Source: JAEWSN01 sp942493335 (GTDB lineage: Bacteria; Bacillota; Clostridia; DSM-8532). From it: a DNA stretch of 64,000 nt. Each line of letters begins with the position of its first letter. Position 1 is the stretch's first letter. Of this stretch, positions 1 to 8,099 are shown in pieces. Where the stretch lies: NCBI GenBank assembly GCA_942493335.1, contig OW818693.1, positions 124,001-188,000 on the forward strand. The letters run 5' to 3'. Below the pieces are notes generated by a model that was not told where the DNA came from, ran no database searches, and saw only the letters and a program-made list of their open reading frames with translations. A program made the translations under genes and the position numbers.

Positions 1-1
1 G

Positions 2-388
2 CTGACCAATGACGGAGAACTCGCCCACCAGCTCACCCATCCGCGGCATGAGGTGTCCAAATGCTATATCGCGCTGGTGGACGGTGTTCCCACGGGGCAT
101 GTCCAGAACGAGCTAAGGCGCGGGGTTGTGTTGGATGGACGAAAGACCGCCCCGGCGGAAGTATGGTGTACGCCTCTGAATGAAAATGCCTCAGAAATCG
201 AATTGCTGATTCATGAAGGACGAAACCGGCAGGTGCGGCGCATGTGCGAAGTGGTCGGGCATCCGGTTCAGGCACTCAAGCGCATCGCCATCGGGGCCCT
301 TTCATTGGGGGATCTGCCGGAAGGCGAATGGCGTTACGCGACAAAGGAGGACCTGGCGTTGATGCTGAGTCCTGCGGCCGTAAAATAA
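2..388 (+). CDS. Pseudouridine synthase, RsuA/RluB family (C-terminal part, cut by window start)
   Basis: The frame is open from the first bases of the window to a TAA at 386-388, so the N-terminal S4 domain and the catalytic Asp lie outside. The visible part starts with LTNDGELAHQLTHP and carries the family signature HEGRNRQVRRM near the C-terminus, which RsuA, RluB, RluE and RluF share. These enzymes convert one uridine in 16S or 23S rRNA to pseudouridine in the cytoplasm. RluB-type (23S) is the commoner Firmicutes member, but the fragment alone does not settle 16S versus 23S. An ATG at 53 is internal to the gene and is not the start. Confidence 0.88.
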   Translation: MTNDGELAHQLTHPRHEVSKCYIALVDGVPTGHVQNELRRGVVLDGRKTAPAEVWCTPLNENASEIELLIHEGRNRQVRRMCEVVGHPVQALKRIAIGALSLGDLPEGEWRYATKEDLALMLSPAAVK

Positions 389-505
389 TAGATAAATAGG
401 ATAAGAGAACAAGAGAACAAGAGGGAATCCGACACGCGCGCCACAGCGTTCCTGCCTGCAGGAACGACCGTTTCAGGGCCGGGTGCGGAAAATGGGGGAG
501 CAGGG

Positions 506-1417
506 ATGCAATTGCCGGAATACAAGCAACAACCGCAAAAGGTAAAAAACATATTTTTCTATCTGAAGGATGCTTTCCGTTTTCATGAGGTTGGTATCCC
601 GTATTTTGTCCAAATCCTGTTCGTTCTCATGCTGGCCATCCTGTTCGGCGGTTATGTGTTCGCCCTGCCGTATGCAGAGGAGATGAACCGGGTATCCTCC
701 ATCATCATGACGAAGCTCCAGGAACTCTCGGCTTCCGGCAACCCGGACGCGGCCAATATTTCCAGTGTCCTCACACCTGAGATCATGGAGCGGATGATGG
801 CATCCCTTGGCAGTTTCCTCGCCTGGATGCTGACCGCCAAGATCGTCGTCCAGGCATTGTCCCTCTTCTATGCCTATGTATACCACCAGAAGCGGGTTAT
901 GCCGGCCACCCCGTTTGTTGGCGCAGTCAAGGGGTTCATTGCCATTCTTCCCAAGCTGATCCTGAGCAACCTGTTGTTCTACGGACTGCTGCTGCTCGCC
1001 GGAATTGCCATGTCTGTCGTCTTTGCCGTCATCGGACTGGTTCTGCCGCCGTTGGCACTGCTGCTGGCGGGTGGGTTGCCGATTCTGTTTCTTGTGGCGA
1101 CGTCCCTTTTCGTCTTCCGCGACCTGTCGGTCATGGTCGGAAACGCCGGTCCGGTCCGTTCCTTCGCCGCAGCCTGGCGGTTGACGAACGGATGCCGGAG
1201 GGTGGTAGTCGGAAACATGATGATGATGTACATCATCGGCATGGTGGTCTCCTGGATCTCCGTGGGCATTTCGAGCCAGACGCTGGTGGCCACCTTCGCC
1301 GCTTCCTTCTTCGAAGCGCTTCTCCTTCTGGTCAGCCAGCGGCTTACCGTCCGCATGTATGAGGATGCCCGCGGGATGGTCATCAAGGAAACAAAATCGG
1401 TCGTTCTCAAGGAATAA
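506..1417 (+). CDS. Integral membrane protein of unknown function
   Basis: A 303-residue protein, not recognised beyond general likeness to DUF975-type polytopic proteins. About six hydrophobic segments are visible, near residues 32-55, 103-126, 150-178, 180-204, 234-255 and 262-280, with a hydrophilic stretch at 57-100 between the first two. The N-terminal 25 residues are basic and probably cytoplasmic. ATG 506 follows a GGGGAG stretch with short spacing. It is read in the same direction as the pseudouridine synthase 117 bp upstream, and no promoter was found between them. No catalytic motif is visible, so no function is proposed. Confidence 0.7.
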   Translation: MQLPEYKQQPQKVKNIFFYLKDAFRFHEVGIPYFVQILFVLMLAILFGGYVFALPYAEEMNRVSSIIMTKLQELSASGNPDAANISSVLTPEIMERMMASLGSFLAWMLTAKIVVQALSLFYAYVYHQKRVMPATPFVGAVKGFIAILPKLILSNLLFYGLLLLAGIAMSVVFAVIGLVLPPLALLLAGGLPILFLVATSLFVFRDLSVMVGNAGPVRSFAAAWRLTNGCRRVVVGNMMMMYIIGMVVSWISVGISSQTLVATFAASFFEALLLLVSQRLTVRMYEDARGMVIKETKSVVLKE

Positions 1418-1564
1418 AGGTATCGTTGTCATGCATCGGCCGTTGCTTGTCCTCAGGGAATAAAGGGTGATTTCATGATGGAATCATCTTTGGCATGACG
1501 CAGACAAGCAGCTATATGACCGATCCGTGCCAATATGGAGACGAAGCGCCTGATGCTGAAATCC

Positions 1565-1594
1565 TTGACACGAGGACATTTGTCCGCGTATAAT
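1565..1594 (+). promoter_or_regulatory. Sigma-A-type promoter for glyA
   Basis: TTGACA at 1565-1570 and TATAAT at 1589-1594, both full consensus, separated by 18 bp. The start of transcription would fall near 1601, giving a leader of about 184 nt before glyA. Confidence 0.8.
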
Positions 1595-1600
1595 CTTGTT

Positions 1601-1784
1601 GCGTTGGCCGTGGACATCCCGCAGAGGTGTTCTCCGGTGCTGTCAACAGGATCGGATTCCAAGGGTCCGGTTGATTCGCAAGGGTCGGAATGAACAAAAG
1701 CAGTTCACAATGGGCGCCGGAGAGATCGTGGAACAATGATTCACTGCATCCGGACCCCGCTCATGAGTCGGGAAGGGGAACAAG
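1601..1784 (+). promoter_or_regulatory. Structured 5' leader of glyA
   Basis: The 367-bp stretch between the membrane protein and glyA holds the promoter and this leader. GGGTCCGG at 1663-1670 pairs perfectly with CCGGACCC at 1750-1757. Inside, TGAAC 1691-1695 pairs with GTTCA 1703-1707, and GTGGAA near 1729 pairs with TTCAC near 1741, giving a possible three-way junction. glyA is a known target of tetrahydrofolate riboswitches in Clostridia, and the 3' part (TGCATCCGG) faintly recalls that class, but the expected inner helix is absent. The identity is therefore open. Confidence 0.4.
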
Positions 1785-3023
1785 ATGTTGCGTTTTGATG
1801 AGATCAGCCGTGTCGATCCCGAAATCTATGCCGCCATCCAGGATGAAATCAGCAGGCAGACCGGAAAAATCGAACTCATCGCTTCCGAGAACTTCGTCAG
1901 CAAGGCGGTTCTGGAAGCGGCCGGCAGTCCGTTGACCAACAAATATGCGGAAGGCTATCCGGGCAAAAGGTATTACGGTGGATGCGAATACGTGGATGTG
2001 GCCGAGAGTTTGGCCATCGAACGGGCGAAGAAGCTGTTCGGCGCGGAGCATGCAAATGTGCAGCCTCACTCCGGCGCGCAGGCCAACATGGCCGTTTTCT
2101 TTGCGATGCTCCAGCCAGGTGACACTTTCATGGGCATGAATCTCGCCCATGGCGGGCACCTGTCCCACGGCATGCACCTGAACATGTCCGGCAAGTATTT
2201 CAAGGTTGTACCGTACGGGGTCCGTCAGGACACCGGTTACATCGACTACGACGCTCTCCGTGCGACAGCGCTGGAGTGCCGCCCCAAAATGATTGTGGCA
2301 GGTGCGAGCGCGTATTCCCGCATCATCGACTTCGCCGCCTTCCGTTCCATCTGTGACGAAGTCGGGGCCCTTCTGATGGTCGACATGGCGCACATCGCCG
2401 GCCTCGTGGCCGCCGGCGTGCATCCGAGTCCTGTCCCATATGCGGATTTCGTCACCACCACCACGCACAAGACTCTCCGGGGTCCCCGTGGCGGCATGAT
2501 CCTGTGCAAGGCACAATACCAGAAGGAGATTGATCGCGCAGTGTTCCCCGGCATTCAGGGCGGCCCGCTGATGCATGTCATCGCGGCAAAGGCGGTTTCC
2601 TTCAAGGAAGCACTCGACCCTTCCTTCAACCTCTACCAGAAACAAGTGGCCGCCAATGCCCGGCATTTGTCGGAATCCCTTGTGAAACGCGGATTTACAA
2701 TTGTATCGGGTGGCACGGACAACCACCTGATGCTGCTGGATCTTACCAATCGCGGCATTACCGGCAAGGACGCGCAGCTGCGCCTGGATGACGTGTTCAT
2801 CACGGTCAACAAGAACGGTATTCCCTTTGATACCCTCAGCCCCGCGGTCACCAGCGGAGTCCGCATCGGAACACCGGCGGTCACGACCCGCGGCATGAAG
2901 GAAGCGGAGATGGAGGAAATCGCCCGCCTGATCGATCTGACCCTGGGCGCATCGTTCGAGCAGGAAAAGGAAGGCATTGTGTCTTCCGTGAAGACCCTGA
3001 CAGGCCGGTTCCCCCTATATTGA
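1785..3023 (+). CDS. glyA: Serine hydroxymethyltransferase
   Basis: A 412-residue cytoplasmic PLP enzyme that interconverts serine and glycine and loads one-carbon units on tetrahydrofolate. The length is typical. Visible hallmarks are the N-terminal IELIASENFVS, the substrate region YGGCEYVDVAE, and the PLP lysine K229 in TTTTHKTLRGPRGG. The C-terminal SGVRIGTPAVTTRGM is also diagnostic. ATG 1785 is preceded by GGGAAGGGGAA. The gene has its own strong promoter and a long structured leader, which suggests regulation after transcription starts. A hairpin follows the stop. Confidence 0.98.
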   Translation: MLRFDEISRVDPEIYAAIQDEISRQTGKIELIASENFVSKAVLEAAGSPLTNKYAEGYPGKRYYGGCEYVDVAESLAIERAKKLFGAEHANVQPHSGAQANMAVFFAMLQPGDTFMGMNLAHGGHLSHGMHLNMSGKYFKVVPYGVRQDTGYIDYDALRATALECRPKMIVAGASAYSRIIDFAAFRSICDEVGALLMVDMAHIAGLVAAGVHPSPVPYADFVTTTTHKTLRGPRGGMILCKAQYQKEIDRAVFPGIQGGPLMHVIAAKAVSFKEALDPSFNLYQKQVAANARHLSESLVKRGFTIVSGGTDNHLMLLDLTNRGITGKDAQLRLDDVFITVNKNGIPFDTLSPAVTSGVRIGTPAVTTRGMKEAEMEEIARLIDLTLGASFEQEKEGIVSSVKTLTGRFPLY

Positions 3024-3027
3024 GCCA

Positions 3028-3052
3028 GGCGGGCTTTCCCGCGTGCCTTTTG
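3028..3052 (+). terminator. Probable intrinsic terminator after glyA
   Basis: GCGGG (3029-3033) and CCGC-type arm (3038-3042) form a short G+C-rich hairpin with a CTTT loop, followed by TGCCTTTTG. It starts 5 bp after the glyA stop. The T-run is short. Confidence 0.5.
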
Positions 3053-3066
3053 CGCCACAAACGGGA

Positions 3067-3095
3067 TTGACAAGGCGCACACGGATGGTTATACT
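3067..3095 (+). promoter_or_regulatory. Promoter of the DUF177-rpmF operon
   Basis: TTGACA at 3067-3072 and TATACT at 3090-3095 with a 17-bp spacer. Transcription should start near 3102, followed by a small hairpin (TTCGC at 3106 with GCGAA at 3114) and a leader of about 50 nt. Confidence 0.8.
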
Positions 3096-3154
3096 ATTTT
3101 AAGTGTTCGCATTGCGAAATTTGTCAGCTTGCCGTCATTCCGAGGAGGGAGTTC

Positions 3155-3685
3155 ATGAAGCTGGATATCACGCCCATCCTCAGGAATTCCGGAGCCAAAC
3201 TGGATTTTACCTTTGACGAGTCGCTCGAAATGCTCTCCGAGGGCATTGGGCAGGTCGCATTTGAAGGTCCGGTCCATCTGGCGGGACAGCTGAGGAATTT
3301 CAACGGCATGATGGAATTGGAAGCGGTTGCCCGCATCCATTACGTCACACAGTGCGACCGCTGCTGCGAAGCCATTGTCGGTGACCTGGCCGTCAACATC
3401 CGCGAGGATGTGGTCGAGGTGTCAGACCGTGATCCCGCACCGGCGGAAGGGGAAGAGGAGGAACGCTACGTGTTCTCCGGACATGAGCTCGAACTCGACA
3501 CCCTCACTGCCGAAGCCCTTTTGCTGGAAGCACCCGTGTATATCCTCTGCAAGGAAGACTGCAAGGGATTATGCCCGGAATGCGGTACCAACCTGAACCG
3601 GAAAGCATGCGACTGCGGATCGAACAGACCGGTGGACTTCCGGCTGGAAGCCCTCAAACGTTTTTCGGATCCGGATGAACAATGA
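3155..3685 (+). CDS. DUF177 (YceD-like) protein, probable 23S rRNA accumulation protein
   Basis: A 176-residue protein of the DUF177/YceD family. The beta-rich N-terminal half carries a CDRCC motif, and the C-terminal part has CKEDCKGLCPECGTN and CDCGS, a cysteine pattern usual for Firmicutes members. Family members are linked to large-subunit rRNA maturation, and the gene almost always precedes rpmF, as it does here (46 bp to the L32 start). ATG 3155 has a GAGGAGGGAG ribosome binding site. It shares the strong promoter at 3067-3095 with rpmF. Confidence 0.9.
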   Translation: MKLDITPILRNSGAKLDFTFDESLEMLSEGIGQVAFEGPVHLAGQLRNFNGMMELEAVARIHYVTQCDRCCEAIVGDLAVNIREDVVEVSDRDPAPAEGEEEERYVFSGHELELDTLTAEALLLEAPVYILCKEDCKGLCPECGTNLNRKACDCGSNRPVDFRLEALKRFSDPDEQ

Positions 3686-3730
3686 ACCCCGGCCCATGCT
3701 TCGACTTCGACCTGAACGGAGGTGTATCAA

Positions 3731-3916
3731 ATGGCAGTCCCGAAGAGTAAAATATCCAAACAGCGCAAGCACAAGCGCAGGACCCACTACAAGCTGGCGA
3801 CACCCGGTTTTGTAACGTGCCCGAAGTGCCACGCCCTGAAACTTCCCCATATGGTCTGCAAAGCTTGCGGAACCTATAAGGGGAAAGAAGTCGTCGCTGT
3901 GGAAGATAATGCCTGA
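3731..3916 (+). CDS. rpmF: Ribosomal protein L32
   Basis: A 61-residue 50S subunit protein starting MAVPKSKISKQRKHKRR, the standard L32 opening. It keeps a zinc-ribbon pattern, CPKC followed by CKAC, so it is the zinc-binding C+ form. ATG 3731 is chosen over an in-frame GTG at 3722 because GGAGGTG at 3718-3724 is the ribosome binding site and lies 6 bp before ATG. It is co-transcribed with the DUF177 gene. Confidence 0.98.
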   Translation: MAVPKSKISKQRKHKRRTHYKLATPGFVTCPKCHALKLPHMVCKACGTYKGKEVVAVEDNA

Positions 3917-3989
3917 TCGCATCCGCATGCAGGCAACGATCATGAACCAAGGCCGCATGGACGAAACAATCCAATCATCATGCATTCAC

Positions 3990-4028
3990 GGGATGGCAGC
4001 CATACGGCGGCCATCCCATTCTACTTTT
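3990..4028 (+). terminator. Probable terminator of the rpmF operon
   Basis: GGGATGGC (3990-3997) pairs with GCCATCCC (4010-4017). The loop contains a further GCC/GGC pairing around ATAC. A T-rich stretch (ATTCTACTTTT) follows. Confidence 0.6.
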
Positions 4029-4092
4029 CCGAAGGAAAAGAGATAACACTTATCCGCTCTCATGTTTTGCTTCGCAAACCATTGCCGCGGTT

Positions 4093-4123
4093 CATTCTAC
4101 TTTTCCAAAGGAAAAGTAGAATG
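4093..4123 (+). repeat. Perfect 14-bp inverted repeat with 3-nt loop
   Basis: CATTCTACTTTTCC at 4093-4106 and its exact reverse complement at 4110-4123, separated by AAA. A partial copy of the same element occurs at 4017-4040, where the second arm is cut short. The element lies 34 bp before the DUF512 start, so it would form a stable hairpin in that mRNA's leader. No T-run follows. Confidence 0.7.
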
Positions 4124-4157
4124 GGAAAACAAGAGAGCCGGAACTTGGGGGGCGCTC

Positions 4158-5507
4158 ATGGCATATCCCATCATCACACAGGTTTTAAACGGCAGCATCG
4201 CGGAAGAACTGGGCATTGAGACGGGTGACAGTCTTGTTTCGATGAACGGGGAAGCTGTTTGTGATATATTCGATTACCGGTTTCATGCGGCGGATGCCGA
4301 GCTGACCTTGCGGATCGGGAAGCCGGATGGAAACGAGTGGGAATTTTCCATTGAAAAGGATGAGGCGGAAGACCTCGGCCTTGAATTCGAGAACCCGCTG
4401 ATCGACAGGGAGCACGGCTGTACGAACAACTGTGTGTTCTGCTTCATCGACCAGCTTCCGAAGGGAATGCGCGACACGCTTTACTTCAAGGATGACGATG
4501 CAAGGCTCTCCTTTCTTTATGGAAACTACATCACCATGACCAACATGAAGGATGAAGAACTCGACCGCATCATCCGGTACCGCATGTCTCCGATCAACAT
4601 CTCCGTGCATGCGACGAATCCCGAGCTCCGTGTCCGGATGCTGGGGAACCGTTTTGCCGGCAACATCCTGGAGCGGGTGGGAAAGCTTGTGGAAGCGGGC
4701 ATCACCGTCAACGCGCAGATTGTCCTCTGTCGCGGATGGAACGATGGGGCGGAGCTGGAGCGCACCCTTTCCGATCTCACGGCCATGGCACCCCTGTTGC
4801 ACAGTATTTCGGTCGTCCCCATCGGACTGACCCGGCACCGGGAAGGCTTGCCTGACATGAAAGCATTCGACATGCGTTCGGCGCAGGATGTCCTGTCTCG
4901 TGTGGAAACCTGGCAGCGGGAGCTGTTGCAGCGTGTTGACACCAGGACTGTCTATGCGGCGGATGAGTTCTACCTGATGGCGGAATGCCCGATTCCGGAT
5001 GCCGCCTTGTATGAGGATTTCCCGCAGATCGAGAACGGGGTCGGCATGCTGGCGTCCCTGCGGGAAGAATTCATCGGGGAGATGGAGGACCTGCTTGAAG
5101 AGGGCAACCTCCGTGTGGAAGCAGGAACGGATGGCATCCGTACTGCAAGCATTGCGACCGGCGAAGGTGCGGCGCCCGAGATCCTTCATCTGGTGGATCT
5201 GTTGTGCCGCAAGACCGAGGGAAAACTCGTCGTGCAGGTTCATGCAGTACCCAACCGTTTTTTCGGCGGGCATGTGAATGTGACCGGATTGCTGACGGGG
5301 AGCGACTTGCTTGGCGATCTGCCGGGCAAGGAACTGGGTGGATGTCTCCTGTTGTGCAGGAGCATGTTCCGGGCCGGAACCGAAGTGATGCTGGACGATG
5401 TGTCGCGAAACGAACTGGAGGAAAAACTCGGTCTTCCCGTGGAGATTGTCGACCCGGACGGAATTTCCCTTGTCCATGCTTTGCTGGGCTGGACACAGGC
5501 GTCGTAA
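4158..5507 (+). CDS. DUF512 family protein (PDZ-like domain plus radical SAM)
   Basis: A 449-residue protein. Residues 1-65 (PIITQVLNGSIAEELGIETGDSLVSMNG) form a PDZ-like domain. A radical-SAM-type cysteine cluster follows: C88, C92 and C95 in HGCTNNCVFCFIDQLP, then the DUF512 hallmark RLSFLYGNYITMTN. The family is widespread in Clostridia and its substrate is unknown. The start at ATG 4158 (MAYPIITQ) fits the family, whereas the upstream extension to 4062 runs through the inverted repeat and was not used. The C-terminal end contains the DUF512 NRFFGGHVNVTGLLTG motif. The gene is flanked by a converging rpmB. Confidence 0.9.
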   Translation: MAYPIITQVLNGSIAEELGIETGDSLVSMNGEAVCDIFDYRFHAADAELTLRIGKPDGNEWEFSIEKDEAEDLGLEFENPLIDREHGCTNNCVFCFIDQLPKGMRDTLYFKDDDARLSFLYGNYITMTNMKDEELDRIIRYRMSPINISVHATNPELRVRMLGNRFAGNILERVGKLVEAGITVNAQIVLCRGWNDGAELERTLSDLTAMAPLLHSISVVPIGLTRHREGLPDMKAFDMRSAQDVLSRVETWQRELLQRVDTRTVYAADEFYLMAECPIPDAALYEDFPQIENGVGMLASLREEFIGEMEDLLEEGNLRVEAGTDGIRTASIATGEGAAPEILHLVDLLCRKTEGKLVVQVHAVPNRFFGGHVNVTGLLTGSDLLGDLPGKELGGCLLLCRSMFRAGTEVMLDDVSRNELEEKLGLPVEIVDPDGISLVHALLGWTQAS

Positions 5508-5540
5508 GCAAGGACGGAAGGGCATAGAACAGGAAAACGC

Positions 5541-5567
5541 AAAAAAAAATGTGGCAACAGCCACATT
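5541..5567 (-). terminator. Intrinsic terminator of rpmB
   Basis: On the minus strand AATGTGGC, loop TGTT, GCCACATT, then an uninterrupted run of T (the A-run at 5541-5549). Arms are 5548-5555 and 5560-5567. It lies between the convergent DUF512 gene and rpmB. Confidence 0.9.
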
Positions 5568-5605
5568 TCATTTGTCTCAGCAATTGTTTCCCGAACGGGG
5601 GACAA

Positions 5606-5794
5606 TCAGACGGATTTGGTCATCCTGCTTGCACGCAGGCATTTGGCGCAGATGTTCATGGAACGGGTCTGGCCGTCCACTTCCAGATGGATTTTCTTGA
5701 CATTGGGCTTCCAGGCATGGTTTGACTTCCGGTGGGAGTGACTCACCATCAAACCAAAGTGCTGGCCCTTGCTGCAAACTTCACATTTTGCCAT
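5606..5794 (-). CDS. rpmB: Ribosomal protein L28
   Basis: A 62-residue 50S protein reading MAKCEVCSKGQHFG at the start and NICAKCLRASRMTKSV at the end. The paired CxxC motifs indicate the zinc-binding form. The start MAKC (complement of 5792-5794) is preceded by GAGGAGGTG on the minus strand. An in-frame ATG three codons upstream overlaps that site and was rejected. The gene is monocistronic, with its own terminator and a probable promoter divergent from recG. Confidence 0.97.
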   Translation of the reverse strand: MAKCEVCSKGQHFGLMVSHSHRKSNHAWKPNVKKIHLEVDGQTRSMNICAKCLRASRMTKSV

Positions 5795-5877
5795 CGAATA
5801 CACCTCCTCATGCTGCGTACGAATCGTATCAAAAGCCGTACCCGACGGGTAACGTGCTAAACTTCACAGCGAAATGT

Positions 5878-5906
5878 ATTTTACCACATCCGGAAGCGGC
5901 ATGCAA
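5878..5906 (-). promoter_or_regulatory. Candidate rpmB promoter
   Basis: On the minus strand TTGCAT (5901-5906), a 17-bp spacer, then TGGTAAAAT, an extended -10 (hexamer at 5878-5883). The -35 matches consensus at 3 of 6 positions only. Confidence 0.4.
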
Positions 5907-5933
5907 GTTTTCTGGACCCGGCAATTCTCCGGA

Positions 5934-5942
5934 TGGTATAAT
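5934..5942 (+). promoter_or_regulatory. Extended -10 promoter of recG
   Basis: TGGTATAAT, with a consensus -10 at 5937-5942 and the TG extension at 5934. The -35 is weak (TGGACC near 5913). The -10 ends only 6 bp before the recG ATG at 5949, so the transcript would have little or no leader. Confidence 0.55.
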
Positions 5943-5948
5943 GCCGGC

Positions 5949-8045
5949 ATGGCACCTGCATCCGTCAAACCGAAAATCGAATCGGGTCCTCAAGGCCTGG
6001 AAGCGCCTGTTACGGTTCTCCATGGCATTGCCGCGCGCCGTACCGCCCTTTTGGACAAAATCGGAATCCGCACGATCCGGGATCTGCTCCTTCACATCCC
6101 CGTCCGATATGAGGACCGTTCCCTGTCCAGACGCATTCTGGAAGCCCAGGATGGGGAGGAATGCAGCATCGAGGCCGCCGCGTCCGCTGAACCCGCGCAC
6201 AGCCGTCCAAGAAAGGCGCTTTCCGTCTGGCGGCTCATGGTTTCCGATGGCAGCGGGTACATGAATGTTACCTGGTTCAATCAGGACTATGCCGTGCGCA
6301 ACATCCATCCCGGAGATCGCTTCCTGTTTTTCGGGACCGTCAAGCGGCTTGGCGCACGTGTGGAAATGACCAATCCGGTTTTCGAGCGCTTGGGCGAAGG
6401 CGTGGAGAAATCCGGACAAGTGCTTCCGGTCTATGGTCTGACGGAAGGGGTTTCCCAGAACCAGCTCCGGGCACATGTCCGGGAAGCCTTGAAAGGCGCT
6501 GAGGCATCCACCGGAGAAATCCTGCCGGATGAGATGCGTGCCCGACACGGGTTGATGGGATGGTCCGAAGCCGTTGGAACCATCCATTTTCCTGAGAGGA
6601 TCGAGGCGGCGAAGGAAGCCCGGGATCGTCTGGCCTTTGACGAACTTCTGGAAATCCAGTTGGGCATCCAGGTGCAGCGTGGCGCCAACGGACGGAAAGC
6701 AGGCGTTCCCATGCCGCGTGATCCGCTTTCGGACCTCCGTGCAGGTCTGCCGTTCCGTCTGACGGATGCGCAGGAAAAGGTGCTGGATGAGATCCTGTCG
6801 GACATGGAAAAACCGGTTGTCATGAACCGGCTCCTGCAGGGGGATGTTGGTTCGGGCAAGACGGTGATCGCTTTCATGGCGGCCCTCTCCGCGATACGCG
6901 CCGGTTATCAGGCAGCACTCATGGTGCCCACGGAAATCCTTGCGGAGCAGCATGTCCGTGCAGCGGAGTCCCTGCTTTCGGGTTTGGGGGTTCGCGTCTC
7001 CTGTCTGAAGGGCGGAATGCGGAAAAAGGAACGGGGAAAAATACTGGATATGCTTGCAGAGGGCGGACCGGATCTGGTGATCGGAACGCACGCCCTGCTG
7101 ACCGGGGATGTCCTCTTTTCCCGTTTGGGTCTGGTGATCACGGACGAACAGCACAGGTTCGGTGTCCGGCAACGGGCCATGTTGTCCGGCAAGGGCGCGA
7201 TGCCCCATCTGCTGGTCATGACGGCGACCCCCATACCACGCACCTTGTCCCTGATGTTGTATGGGGATCTGGACATTTCCGTATTGAACGGATTGCCACC
7301 CGGCCGCAAACCCATTCGTACCTATGTGGTGGAGGAAGGCATGCGGCTCCGCATTGAGGCGTTCGTGCGGAAACAGGTTGGGGAAGGCAGGCAGGTGTAT
7401 ATTGTCTGTCCGCTGGTGGAGGAATCGGAGGAGCTGCAGGCCGAATCCGCCGAGGCCATGGCGGAACGGCTCCGGGAAGGGGTGTTCCCGGATCTGCGCA
7501 TCGGATTGCTTCACGGCAGGATGAAGCCGGCGGAGAAGGATGCCGTCATGACCGCTTTTTCTGCGGCGGAGCTGGACATCCTCGTCGCCACCACGGTCAT
7601 CGAGGTTGGTGTGAATGTGCCCAATGCCTGTGTGATGATCGTGGAAAATGCGGAACGGTTCGGCTTGTCGCAATTGCATCAGTTGCGGGGGCGGGTCGGC
7701 CGAGGGGCGGAACAGTCCCATTGCATCCTGTTCAAGGGAGGCGGCGGGAAGGTCGCGGCGGAACGCCTGGCGGCCATTGCGGCGACGCAGGACGGATTCG
7801 TGCTGGCCGAGCAGGATTTGAAACTGCGCGGACCCGGCGAGGTGTTCGGCACACGGCAGAGCGGGTTGCCGGACTGCCGGATTGCGAATCTTTACGAGGA
7901 TCTTGACTTGATGCAGGCCGCACGCGAAGAAGCCATCCGGCTTGCAGACCTGTCGGACATGCAGCGCGGATCAGCGTTGCGGGAACTGCGGAATTACCTT
8001 CTGCACCGCTTTGCAGGCCGATTGAAGGATATTGCGATGAACTGA
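5949..8045 (+). CDS. recG: ATP-dependent DNA helicase RecG
   Basis: A 698-residue branched-DNA helicase that remodels stalled forks and Holliday junctions. The N-terminal wedge domain begins VTVLHGIAARRTALLDKIGI and continues to an OB-type fold (GSGYMNVTWFNQ). The motor has Walker A GDVGSGKT at 298-305, the RecG-type DEQH box at 399-402 (DEQHRFG), TATPIPRTLSL, and the C-terminal QLRGRVGRG and GTRQSGLPD motifs. The start MAPAS fits the family length. There is no ribosome binding site because the -10 element lies just upstream, suggesting leaderless translation. rsmD follows after 54 bp. Confidence 0.97.
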   Translation: MAPASVKPKIESGPQGLEAPVTVLHGIAARRTALLDKIGIRTIRDLLLHIPVRYEDRSLSRRILEAQDGEECSIEAAASAEPAHSRPRKALSVWRLMVSDGSGYMNVTWFNQDYAVRNIHPGDRFLFFGTVKRLGARVEMTNPVFERLGEGVEKSGQVLPVYGLTEGVSQNQLRAHVREALKGAEASTGEILPDEMRARHGLMGWSEAVGTIHFPERIEAAKEARDRLAFDELLEIQLGIQVQRGANGRKAGVPMPRDPLSDLRAGLPFRLTDAQEKVLDEILSDMEKPVVMNRLLQGDVGSGKTVIAFMAALSAIRAGYQAALMVPTEILAEQHVRAAESLLSGLGVRVSCLKGGMRKKERGKILDMLAEGGPDLVIGTHALLTGDVLFSRLGLVITDEQHRFGVRQRAMLSGKGAMPHLLVMTATPIPRTLSLMLYGDLDISVLNGLPPGRKPIRTYVVEEGMRLRIEAFVRKQVGEGRQVYIVCPLVEESEELQAESAEAMAERLREGVFPDLRIGLLHGRMKPAEKDAVMTAFSAAELDILVATTVIEVGVNVPNACVMIVENAERFGLSQLHQLRGRVGRGAEQSHCILFKGGGGKVAAERLAAIAATQDGFVLAEQDLKLRGPGEVFGTRQSGLPDCRIANLYEDLDLMQAAREEAIRLADLSDMQRGSALRELRNYLLHRFAGRLKDIAMN

Positions 8046-8051
8046 TGTGAA

Positions 8052-8079
8052 CCGGACCGGATGAAGAAATCCGGTCCGG
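8052..8079 (+). repeat. 11-bp inverted repeat between recG and rsmD
   Basis: CCGGACCGGAT (8052-8062) and its exact complement ATCCGGTCCGG (8069-8079) around GAAGAA. No T-run follows, so it is more likely an mRNA-processing or stability hairpin than a terminator. It fills the whole intergenic gap up to the rsmD ribosome binding site. Confidence 0.65.
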
Positions 8080-8099
8080 AGGGAGAGGGAGGAACCTTC

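Noticed and set aside
1663..1757. Tetrahydrofolate riboswitch before glyA
   Set aside because: Location and the 3' TGCATCCGG fit, but the conserved inner helix that should pair with GATTC is not present. Kept only as an unassigned structured leader.
4062..4157. Upstream extension of the DUF512 protein
   Set aside because: The extra 32 residues would be encoded by the inverted repeat and lack family similarity. ATG 4158 fits better.
5829..7721. Long minus-strand reading frame opposite recG
   Set aside because: Shadow of recG codon usage in high-G+C DNA. The protein is rich in His, Gln and Arg and shows no family features.
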